64,000 nucleotides of DNA from Micromonospora coerulea (lineage in GTDB: Bacteria > Actinomycetota > Actinomycetes > Mycobacteriales > Micromonosporaceae): the NCBI RefSeq assembly GCF_016598485.1, contig NZ_JAEMUW010000016.1, forward strand, positions 62,001 through 126,000, given 5' to 3'. The translations under genes were made by a program, and so were the position numbers. How positions within the stretch are numbered: position 1 is the first letter of the stretch; each line of letters opens with the position of its first letter. The notes beneath the pieces were generated by a model. That model saw only the letters and a list, made by a program, of their open reading frames with translations, was not told the DNA's origin and did no database searches. Positions 34,242 to 42,037 of the stretch are shown here, piece by piece.

Positions 34242-34790
34242 GTGAAGTCGTACCAGGCGATCCGGACCACCCCGGCCCCGGACAGCGCGGTGGTCCGGGG
34301 TCCGGGCGAGGTGGAGGTCCGCCTGCGGGTGAACGGGGCGACCCGGACCATGTCGGTCGAGCCGCGGGTCAGCCTGCTCGACGCCCTCCGGGACCGGCTC
34401 GAGCTGACCGGCACGAAGAAGGGCTGCAACCAGGGCGCCTGCGGGGCCTGCACGGTCTGGGTGGACCGGCGGCGGGTGCTGGCCTGCCTGACGCTCGCGA
34501 TCAGCTGCGAGAACCGCGAGGTGGCCACCATCGAGGGGCTGGCCGATGGGGACACGCTGCACCCGATGCAGCAGGCGTTCCTCGACGCGGACGCGCTCCA
34601 GTGCGGCTACTGCACGCCGGGGCAGATCATGTCCGCGGTGGCGCTGCTGGCCGAGGGACATGCCGGCGACGACATCGAGATCCGGGAGTGGATGAGCGGC
34701 AACGTCTGCCGCTGCGCCGCGTACCCGCACATCCGCGCGGCGATCCGCCGGGTCCGCGACGAGAAGGGCAGCGGCGATGCGGCCCGTTAG
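34242..34790 (+). CDS. molybdenum hydroxylase, [2Fe-2S] subunit
   Basis: A 182-residue electron-transfer subunit. The plant-type ferredoxin site is GCNQGACGACTVW plus the Cys of RVLAC; the second helical domain has CGYCTPGQIMSA and CRCAAYPHIRAA. It passes electrons between the molybdenum centre and FAD. I prefer GTG 34242, which follows GAGGGGG, over TTG 34239 or ATG 34209, which has no ribosome-binding site. It is the first gene of a three-gene operon and overlaps the next by 14 bp. Confidence 0.92.
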   Translation: MKSYQAIRTTPAPDSAVVRGPGEVEVRLRVNGATRTMSVEPRVSLLDALRDRLELTGTKKGCNQGACGACTVWVDRRRVLACLTLAISCENREVATIEGLADGDTLHPMQQAFLDADALQCGYCTPGQIMSAVALLAEGHAGDDIEIREWMSGNVCRCAAYPHIRAAIRRVRDEKGSGDAAR

Positions 34791-35772
34791 CTACTCCCGG
34801 GTCGCCGACGTCGGCACCGCGATCGGCACCGTCAGCGCCGATCCGGAGAGCGCCTTCCTGGCCGGCGGCACCACCCAGGTCGACCTGATGCGGATCTACG
34901 TCGAGCAGCCGCACCGCCTGGTCGACATTAGCGACCTGCCGCTGAACCAGGTCGAGGAGCTGCCCGGCGGCGGGCTGCGGCTCGGCGGGCTGGCGCGGAT
35001 GAGCGACGTGGCGCAGGAGCCGGCGGTGGTCCGGCGCTACCCGATGGTCGCCGAGGCGCTGCTGCTCGGCGCCTCCCCGCAGCTGCGCAACATGGCCACC
35101 GTCGCCGGCAACCTGATGCAGCGGGTGCGGTGCAGCTACTTCCGGGACGTGGCGGCCGGCTGCAACAAGCGGACCCCGGGCACCGGGTGCAGCGCGCTGG
35201 ACGGGGTCAACCGCGGGCACGCGGTGCTCGGCACCAGCGACTGCTGCATCGCCACCCACCCCTCCGACGTCGCCGTTGCCCTGGTCGCGCTGGACGCGGT
35301 GGTGCAGACCGAGGGACCGGCCGGGCGGCGCAGCATCCCGATCGACGACTTCTTCCTGCTCCCGGGGCAGACCCCGGAACAGGAGCATCCGCTGACCCAC
35401 GGCGAACTGGTGACCGGCATCGACCTGCCACCGCTGCCGGTGGCGGCCACCTCCCGGTACGTCAAGATCCGGGACCGCGAGTCGTACGAGTTCGCGCTCG
35501 CCTCGGTGGCGGTGGCCATGTCGGTGGCCGGCGGCCGGATCGCGGAGATCCGGCTGGCGCTGGGCGGGGTGGCCACCAAGCCGTGGCGGGCCCGGGCGGC
35601 CGAGCGGGTGCTCGACGGCGCCCCGGCCACCATCGAGGCGTTCACCCGCGCCGCGGAGGCGGAGCTGGCGCCGGCGGTGCCGCACGGCATGAACGCCTTC
35701 AAGATCGAGCTGGCCCGGCGGACCATGGTCCGGGCTCTGGAGGAGATGGCGCAGCGGGAGGGGACGGCATGA
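34777..35772 (+). CDS. molybdenum hydroxylase, FAD subunit with extra Cys cluster
   Basis: A 331-residue CoxM-type FAD-binding subunit: AFLAGGTTQVDLMR and ASPQLRNMATVAGN bind FAD. Between them and the C-terminus are Cys residues in RCSYFRD, AGCNKR, GTGCSALDG and DCCIATHPSD. In the PaoABC/YagTSR aldehyde oxidoreductase this region carries a [4Fe-4S] cluster, so the enzyme is more likely a PaoABC-like aldehyde oxidoreductase than a classic xanthine dehydrogenase. It overlaps the downstream gene as ATGA. Confidence 0.92.
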   Translation: MRPVSYSRVADVGTAIGTVSADPESAFLAGGTTQVDLMRIYVEQPHRLVDISDLPLNQVEELPGGGLRLGGLARMSDVAQEPAVVRRYPMVAEALLLGASPQLRNMATVAGNLMQRVRCSYFRDVAAGCNKRTPGTGCSALDGVNRGHAVLGTSDCCIATHPSDVAVALVALDAVVQTEGPAGRRSIPIDDFFLLPGQTPEQEHPLTHGELVTGIDLPPLPVAATSRYVKIRDRESYEFALASVAVAMSVAGGRIAEIRLALGGVATKPWRARAAERVLDGAPATIEAFTRAAEAELAPAVPHGMNAFKIELARRTMVRALEEMAQREGTA

Positions 35773-38006
35773 GCCCGGCGATCGGCGGCACCCTCAACCG
35801 GGTGGACGGCCGCTTCAAGGTACGCGGCGAGTCGCGCTACTCGGCCGAGGTGCCGGTGACCAACCTGGCGCACGCGGTGATCGTGAACGCGAAGATCGCC
35901 AGCGGCCGGATCACCGCGATCGACACCAGCGAGGCCGAGCGGGCCGAGGGCGTGCTGGCCGTGCTCACCCACCTCAACCTGGGCCGGGTCGCCACCGTGC
36001 CGCGGCTGCTCCCCTCGCTGGCCGGGCTGGCCGCGCCGGGGCAGACCTTCTTTCCGATGCAGGACGACCTCGTCCACTACGGCGGCCAGCCGGTCGCCGT
36101 AGTGGTCGCCGACACCATCGAACGCGCCGACCACGCCGGCACCCTGATCCGGATCGAGTACGAGACCACGCCCGCCACCACCCTGCTCGACCAGGCCCGC
36201 GACCGGGCGTACGTGCCGGAGCGGATCTTCGGCGGCCTGCTGCCCGGGCACTCGTCCCGGGGCGACGTGGCCAAGGCGCTGGCCGAGGCGGAGGTGTGCG
36301 TGGACGCCACCTACCGGTTCGCGCCCAACCACCACAACCCGATCGAGCCGTCGGCCAGCACCGCCGTCTGGGAGGACGTGGACCGGCTGACCGTCTACGA
36401 CTCCACCCAGGGACCGAACGCCGTCCAGTTCACCCTCGCCGAGCTGCTCGGCCGGCCACCCATCTCGATCCGGGTGGTGAGCCACGCGGTGGGCGGCAGC
36501 TTCGGCTCCAAGGCGATGGTCTGGCACCATCCGGCACTGGCCGCGCTCGCCGCCCGGCACGTGGGCCGGCCGGTGCGGCTGGTGCTCAGCCGGGAACAGA
36601 TGTTCACCTCCTGCGGGCACCGCGAGGAGCAGGAGCAGCAGATCACCCTCGGCGCCCGCGCCGACGGCCGGATCACCGCCCTGCGCCACCACAAGCTCTC
36701 CCTCACCTCGCCCTTCGACGACTGGGCGGAACCGTCGTTGCAGAGCCCGTCGGTGGCGTACACCAGCCCCCACTACGAGGGCGTCTACCACCTGGTCCGG
36801 GGCAACACCATCACCCCCACGTTCACGCGGGCCCCCGGCGAGGCGACCGGAATGTTCGCGCTGGAGTGCGCGATGGACGAGCTGGCCGAGCGGATCGGGA
36901 TCGACCCGCTGGAGCTGCGGCTGCGCAACTACTCGGCGACCGACCCGGAGAGCGGCAAGCCGTGGTCCAGCAGCGGGCTGACGGAGTGCTACCAGCGGGC
37001 GGCCGAGCTGTTCGGCTGGCGCGACCGGGATCCACGGCCCCGGTCCCGGCGGGACGGGCAGTGGCTGATCGGCAGCGGCATGGCCAGCGCGCTCTACCCG
37101 GTGACCCAGCCGGTGAACCCGCAGCGCTCCCGCGCCCGGCTCTACAACGACGGCACCGCGGTGATCGAGGCCGGCGTGTCCGAGTTCGGCACGGGCGTGT
37201 TCACCGCGATGACCCAGGTCGCCGCGGACGGGCTCGGCATCCCGGTGGAACGGGTGCGTTTCGTCGGGGGCAGCAGCGATCTGCCGAACGTCACCGCCGC
37301 GGTGGGCTCGGCCGGCACCAGCGCGGTCGGCTCCGCCGTACACCTGGCGGCGACCCAGCTGCGCGACGAGCTGATCCGGCGCGCGGTGGCCGACGACCAC
37401 TCGCCGCTGCGCGACGCCGACCCGGCAAACGTGGAGGTCCACGACGGCAAGATGGTGCTCCGCGACCGCCCCGACGTCGGCGAGACGTATGCGGACCTGA
37501 TGCACCGCACCTTCGTCCCCGACGTGGAGGTGCTCGGCACCTGGAACCCGCCGCCGCAGGACGTCGGGTACGGGGTGCACACCTTCGGCGCGCAGCTGGC
37601 CGAGGTCGCGGTGGACGCCGATCTCGGCGTGGTCCGGGTACGCCGGATGGTCGGCGTGTTCGCGCCGGGCCGGGTACTCAACCGCAAGACCGCGCACAGC
37701 CAGCTCATGGGCGGCATGCTCTGGGGGCTGGGCCAGGCGCTGCTGGAGGCCACCCGGATGGACCCGCGGCTGGGCCGCTGGGCCAACGCCAGCCTCGGCG
37801 ACTACCTGGTCCCGGTCAACGCGGACGCGCCGGACGTGGTGGTCGACACCATCGAGGTGCACGACGAGGTGGTCAACCCGCTGGGGATGAAGGGCGTCGG
37901 CGAGATCGGTGTGGTGGGCGCGGCCGCCGCCATCGCCAACGCCGTCTACCACGCCACCGGGCGGCGCCAGTACGAGCTGCCGATCACGCTGGAGAAGCTG
38001 CTCTGA
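35769..38006 (+). CDS. molybdenum hydroxylase, molybdopterin-binding large subunit
   Basis: A 745-residue catalytic subunit. The N-terminal alpha/beta hammerhead (GRFKVRGESRYSAEVP) and the cofactor-binding motifs (VGGSFGSKA, TFTRAPGEATGMFALE) are followed by GVSEFGTGV and the catalytic Glu in GMKGVGEIGVVG near the C-terminus. No twin-arginine signal is present on any subunit, so unlike E. coli PaoABC the enzyme should be cytoplasmic. It probably oxidises an aldehyde or N-heterocycle. The XdhC factor is encoded divergently upstream. Confidence 0.93.
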   Translation: MSPAIGGTLNRVDGRFKVRGESRYSAEVPVTNLAHAVIVNAKIASGRITAIDTSEAERAEGVLAVLTHLNLGRVATVPRLLPSLAGLAAPGQTFFPMQDDLVHYGGQPVAVVVADTIERADHAGTLIRIEYETTPATTLLDQARDRAYVPERIFGGLLPGHSSRGDVAKALAEAEVCVDATYRFAPNHHNPIEPSASTAVWEDVDRLTVYDSTQGPNAVQFTLAELLGRPPISIRVVSHAVGGSFGSKAMVWHHPALAALAARHVGRPVRLVLSREQMFTSCGHREEQEQQITLGARADGRITALRHHKLSLTSPFDDWAEPSLQSPSVAYTSPHYEGVYHLVRGNTITPTFTRAPGEATGMFALECAMDELAERIGIDPLELRLRNYSATDPESGKPWSSSGLTECYQRAAELFGWRDRDPRPRSRRDGQWLIGSGMASALYPVTQPVNPQRSRARLYNDGTAVIEAGVSEFGTGVFTAMTQVAADGLGIPVERVRFVGGSSDLPNVTAAVGSAGTSAVGSAVHLAATQLRDELIRRAVADDHSPLRDADPANVEVHDGKMVLRDRPDVGETYADLMHRTFVPDVEVLGTWNPPPQDVGYGVHTFGAQLAEVAVDADLGVVRVRRMVGVFAPGRVLNRKTAHSQLMGGMLWGLGQALLEATRMDPRLGRWANASLGDYLVPVNADAPDVVVDTIEVHDEVVNPLGMKGVGEIGVVGAAAAIANAVYHATGRRQYELPITLEKLL

Positions 38007-38048
38007 GCACCGGTTGGCACATCCGGCCCCCGAGGTCCCGCTGAACGA

Positions 38049-38101
38049 TCAAGAGGTTCGCGCCCCGCCGGAGCCGCCTCCGCCAGACGCGAACCTCTTG
38101 A
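38049..38101. terminator. bidirectional hairpin terminator
   Basis: A perfect 14-bp inverted repeat (38049-38062 with 38088-38101) with a 25-nt loop lies between the convergent molybdenum hydroxylase and asparagine synthase genes. Confidence 0.75.
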
Positions 38102-38133
38102 CCAACAGCGGCGGGCCGGAGGCGGCCCGACGG

Positions 38134-40095
38134 TCAGCGCACCATGCTGCCGACCACCGGCTTGGTGAGCAGGGCGGACTGGTTGCGCTGGATGCCCGGG
38201 TCGAGGGTCTTGGCGACGAAGATGGCGTGCCAGATGCAGAAGATCAGCACCGTCCACACCTTGCGGGAGTGGTCGGCCTCCTCCCGCTTGTGCTCGTCCA
38301 GCAGCCGCAGCGCGTACGACAGGTCGAGCAGGTCGCCGGCGCCCGAGGTGGACAGGATGTGCCGGGCCCACTCGTACATCTCGCCGCGCAGCCAGACGCG
38401 GGTCGGAGTCGGGAAGCCGAGCTTCTTGCGGTTCACGATGGCCGGCGGGACCACGCCCTGCAGCGCCTGGCGCATCGCGTACTTGGTGGCGTCGGAGCGC
38501 GGCGGGAGCTTCAGGTCCACCGGGATGCCGGCCGCGACGTTGAACACCTCCCGGTCGAGGAAGGGCACCCGCACCTCCAGCGAGTGCGCCATCGAGATCC
38601 GGTCGGCCTTGACCAGGATGTCGCCGCGCAGCCAGGTGTAGAGATCGACGTACTGCATCTTGGTGACGTCGTCCAGCTCGGTGCACTCCGCGTAGATCGG
38701 CGCGGTGACGTCGGTGTAGCGGACCGAGGGGTCGTAGCGGCGCAGCAGGTGCTGCTTCTCCTCCTCGGTGAACATCCGGGCGTTGCCGTAGTAGCGCTGC
38801 TCGATCGGGGTGGTGCCGCGCTCCAGGAAGCTCTTGCCCTTGACGCCCTGCGGGATGGCCTTGGAGACCGCCCGCAGCCCCTTCTGCATGCCGCCGGGCA
38901 GGCCGTTGACCGCGCCGAGGGAGAGCGGCTCCCGGTAGATCGTGTAACCGCCGAAGAACTCGTCCGCGCCCTCGCCGGAGAGGACCACGGTGACGTGCTC
39001 GGCGGCCTTCTTCGCCACGAAGTAGAGCGGCACCAGCGCCGGGTCGGCCACCGGGTCGTCCAGGTGCCAGACGATCTTCGGCAGCGCGTCGATCATGTCC
39101 TGTGGCCCGATCTTGGTCGGGATGGTGGTCACGTCGAGGTGCCGGGCCGAGTCCTGGGCGACGTCGATCTCGGAGTAGCCCGGGACGTCGTAGCCGACGG
39201 TGAAGGTGAGGATGTTCGGGTTGAACTCGCGGGCCAGCGCGACCACCGCGGTGGAGTCGATGCCGCTGGAGAGGAACGAGCCGACCGGCACGTCCGAGCG
39301 CATGTGCATCCGGACGCTCTCCCGCAGCGTCTCCCGGATCTCGTGGTAGAGCTTCTGCTCGTCGGAGACCGGCGCGGGCCGGAACACCGGGCGGTACCAC
39401 CGGCGCACCTCGATCCGGCCGCCCGGCGTCCAGGTCAGGTACTCCCCCGACCCGATCCGGTTGATCCCCTGGTGCAGGGTGCCCGGCTCCGGGACGTACT
39501 GGAGGGTCAGGTAGTGGCTCAGGTTGGCCGTGTCGATCCCGGCGTCGCCCTGATACGCGGACTGGGCGAACGGCAGCAGCGCCTTCTTCTCGGAGGCGAG
39601 GTAGAGCCCGTCGGCGGTCTCCAGGTAGTGCAGCGGCTTGATGCCGAAGTAGTCCCGGGCGCCGAACGCGCGCCGCTCCTGCCGGTCCCAGATGACGAAG
39701 GCGAACATGCCCCGCAGCCGGGTGAGCACCTGCTCGCCCCAGTAGTGGTAGCCGGCGACGATCACCTCACCGTCGCCGTTGGTGGCGAACTGGGCGCCGA
39801 AGTCCCGGATCAGCTCGTCCCGCAGCTCGATGTAGTTGTAGATCTCGCCGTTGAAGGTGAGCAGGTAGCGACCGCCCGCGTAGGGCAGCGGCTCGTGGCT
39901 GAGCGCCACGTCGATGATCGCCAGGCGCTTGTGCGCGAACACCCCGTCCGCGTACCGGCCGGAGGCGTCGCCGACCACCTCGACCCCGGTCTCGTCCGGG
40001 CCGCGGTGGTGCAGGCACTCCAGTGCTCCGGCGATGTTGTCGCGGTGGGCGGCGGCGTCGCCGCGCGCGCTGAAGAAGGCCAGGAGTCCGCACAT
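38134..40095 (-). CDS. asnB: glutamine-dependent asparagine synthase
   Basis: A 653-residue class II amidotransferase. It starts MCGLLAFFS, and the catalytic Cys2 requires the start at ATG 40095 (the upstream ATG 40104 would bury it). HHRGPDE and FNGEIYNY are the glutaminase motifs. The synthetase domain has the PP-loop SSGIDST and LSGEGADEFFGGY. It converts aspartate, glutamine and ATP to asparagine. In actinobacteria close relatives also amidate cell-wall or antibiotic substrates, but no such context is visible. GGGAAGA precedes the start. Confidence 0.93.
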   Translation of the reverse strand: MCGLLAFFSARGDAAAHRDNIAGALECLHHRGPDETGVEVVGDASGRYADGVFAHKRLAIIDVALSHEPLPYAGGRYLLTFNGEIYNYIELRDELIRDFGAQFATNGDGEVIVAGYHYWGEQVLTRLRGMFAFVIWDRQERRAFGARDYFGIKPLHYLETADGLYLASEKKALLPFAQSAYQGDAGIDTANLSHYLTLQYVPEPGTLHQGINRIGSGEYLTWTPGGRIEVRRWYRPVFRPAPVSDEQKLYHEIRETLRESVRMHMRSDVPVGSFLSSGIDSTAVVALAREFNPNILTFTVGYDVPGYSEIDVAQDSARHLDVTTIPTKIGPQDMIDALPKIVWHLDDPVADPALVPLYFVAKKAAEHVTVVLSGEGADEFFGGYTIYREPLSLGAVNGLPGGMQKGLRAVSKAIPQGVKGKSFLERGTTPIEQRYYGNARMFTEEEKQHLLRRYDPSVRYTDVTAPIYAECTELDDVTKMQYVDLYTWLRGDILVKADRISMAHSLEVRVPFLDREVFNVAAGIPVDLKLPPRSDATKYAMRQALQGVVPPAIVNRKKLGFPTPTRVWLRGEMYEWARHILSTSGAGDLLDLSYALRLLDEHKREEADHSRKVWTVLIFCIWHAIFVAKTLDPGIQRNQSALLTKPVVGSMVR

Positions 40096-40130
40096 GGTGG
40101 TCATCTTCCCACGCAGCCCATTCGGACGTT

Positions 40131-40198
40131 GCGGCACCGCTGGCTCTGCCCCTCCCCACGCGGCCGGAGCGGCCGTCGCGGCACCGCAGGCTCTTCCC
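40131..40198. repeat. imperfect 21-bp direct repeat in a divergent promoter region
   Basis: GCGGCACCGCTGGCTCTGCCC (40131-40151) recurs at 40178-40198 with two mismatches, in the 158 bp between asnB and the aminopeptidase gene. A 47-bp spacing could reflect a pair of regulator sites. Confidence 0.5.
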
Positions 40199-40253
40199 GT
40201 CCCGGTCCGCACGGTACGGTCTGGACCAGCGACGAGGCGCAAGGAGGCGGATC

Positions 40254-41738
40254 ATGGCCGAGGAGCGGGCGCAGCAGAGCAAGCCGGCGGACGGTACGGA
40301 ATCACACGACCCGGACTTCCCCGAGGCGTTCCTGGCGTTCATGCGGCAGGGTTGGCGGGACACCGAACTGCCGGTGGGCCCCCGGCCGGAGGTGCCGAAC
40401 TACGCCAAGCGGCGGGCCGCGCTCTCCGCGGCCTTCCCCGGCGAGACGCTGGTCATCCCCACCGGTGGGGAGAAGGTACGCGCCAACGACACCGACCACC
40501 CGTTCCGGCCGGGCAGCGACTTCGCCTACCTGACCGGCGACCACGACCCGGACAGTGTGCTGGTGCTCCGCCCGAACGGCTCCGGGCACGACGCCACGCT
40601 GTTCATGCGGCCCCGGTCGTCCCGGAAGACCGACGAGTTCTTCCGCAGCCGGCACGGCGAGCTCTGGGTGGGCCGGCGGCACACCCTCGGCGAGAAGTCG
40701 ACCGAGCTGGGGCTGCCGACCGCCGACCTGACCGAGCTGGACGCGACGCTGGCCAACTGCGCGCCGGGGCGGACGCGGGTGCTGCGCGGCTTCGACGCCC
40801 GGGTGGACACGGCCGTACGCCCGTACGACGGCGCGCGCGCCGAGGGCCAGCCGGCCCGCGACCGGGAGCTGGCCATCGCCATCTCCGAGTTGAAGCTGGT
40901 CAAGGACGAGTGGGAGATCGCCCAGCTCCAGGAGGCGTGCGACGCCACCGTACGCGGCTTCGAGGACGTGGCCCGGGCGCTGCCGGCCGACCGGAGCGTC
41001 TCCGAGCGGCTGCTGGAGGGGATCTTCGCGCTGCGGGCCCGGCACGACGGCAACGAGGTCGGCTACAACTCGATCGTCGGCGGCGGCGAGCACGCCACGA
41101 TCCTCCACTGGGTGCACAACCACGGCGCCACCCGACCGGGTGAGCTGCTGCTGATGGACATGGGCGTGGAGAACCGCCACCTCTACACCGCAGACGTGAC
41201 CCGGGTGCTGCCGGTCGACGGACGGTTCACCCCGCTGCAGCGCCAGGTGTACGACGCCGTCCACGCCGCACAGCAGGCCGGCATCGACATCATCAAGCCG
41301 GGCGTGGCGTTCCGGGACGTGCACCTGACCGCCATGCGGGTGCTCGCCGAGGCGCTCAAGGATCTCGGGCTGCTGCCGGTGAGCGTGGACGAGGCGATGG
41401 ATCCGGCGTCGACGGTCTACCGCCGGTGGACCCTGCACGGCACCAGCCACATGCTCGGCATCGACGTACACGACTGCGCCAACGCCCGCAAGGAGACCTA
41501 CCGCGACGGGCCGCTGGGCGAGGGCTACGTGCTGACCGTCGAGCCCGGCCTGTACTTCCAGCCGGAGGACGAGCTGGTCCCCGAGGAGCTGCGCGGAATC
41601 GGCGTGCGGATCGAGGACGACATCCTGGTCACCGCCGCCGGGGCGGTGAACCTGTCGGCCGGCCTGCCGCGCGCTTCCCACGAGGTGGAGACCTGGCTGG
41701 CCGAGCAGCGCGAGGCGGGTCCGCGCCTGCCTGGCTAA
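40254..41738 (+). CDS. pepP: Xaa-Pro aminopeptidase (aminopeptidase P)
   Basis: A 494-residue M24B metallopeptidase that removes N-terminal residues preceding proline. The N-terminal creatinase-like domain has FPGETLVIPTGGEKVRANDT and FRPGSDFAYLTG. The five metal ligands are visible: Asp in LMDMGVE and in YTADVTR, His in GTSHMLGIDVHD, Glu in TVEPGLYF and in VRIEDDILV. ATG 40254 follows AAGGAGG. A long hairpin follows the gene. Confidence 0.94.
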   Translation: MAEERAQQSKPADGTESHDPDFPEAFLAFMRQGWRDTELPVGPRPEVPNYAKRRAALSAAFPGETLVIPTGGEKVRANDTDHPFRPGSDFAYLTGDHDPDSVLVLRPNGSGHDATLFMRPRSSRKTDEFFRSRHGELWVGRRHTLGEKSTELGLPTADLTELDATLANCAPGRTRVLRGFDARVDTAVRPYDGARAEGQPARDRELAIAISELKLVKDEWEIAQLQEACDATVRGFEDVARALPADRSVSERLLEGIFALRARHDGNEVGYNSIVGGGEHATILHWVHNHGATRPGELLLMDMGVENRHLYTADVTRVLPVDGRFTPLQRQVYDAVHAAQQAGIDIIKPGVAFRDVHLTAMRVLAEALKDLGLLPVSVDEAMDPASTVYRRWTLHGTSHMLGIDVHDCANARKETYRDGPLGEGYVLTVEPGLYFQPEDELVPEELRGIGVRIEDDILVTAAGAVNLSAGLPRASHEVETWLAEQREAGPRLPG

Positions 41739-41757
41739 ATCCGGAGGTACGACCACC

Positions 41758-41825
41758 GCGGCGGGCCCCGCCGCCGGCGTCTGCGACGTTTCCGTCGTTA
41801 CGGCACCGGTGGCGGGGCCCGCCGC
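41758..41825 (+). terminator. hairpin terminator after aminopeptidase P
   Basis: A 15-bp perfect stem (41758-41772 with 41811-41825), extended about five more pairs inward, with a small GACG/CGTC hairpin in its loop, begins 20 bp after the stop codon. Confidence 0.7.
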
Positions 41826-41896
41826 TCCTTGTATTGCTCAGGGCTCCCTTTGGCTGCTGCCCCCGCCTCACGTCGAACGCCCCGATGTGAGGAGAA

Positions 41897-41977
41897 TGCG
41901 GGGTTTTCTCGGATACGTCCGCCAAGTGAGGATCGTTCTCATACGGTGTCCATCAGAAGCTGCAACCGATTTGTAGC
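41897..41977 (+). promoter_or_regulatory. conserved structured leader, copy 1
   Basis: This 81-nt segment aligns without gaps to 44248-44328, upstream of the paralogous gene. It contains an imperfect 5-6 bp stem (41898-41903 with 41917-41922), CATACGGTGT (41940-41949; TACGGT could be a -10 box) and a hairpin GCTGCAA-CCGAT-TTGTAGC (41959-41977). Its 3' end is 60 bp before the start codon. Confidence 0.6.
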
Positions 41978-42037
41978 TGCTCGACCCGCCTGAGGCGGTC
42001 CGAACACATTTGGTAGCAGGAAGGGCGGAAGGCTCTG

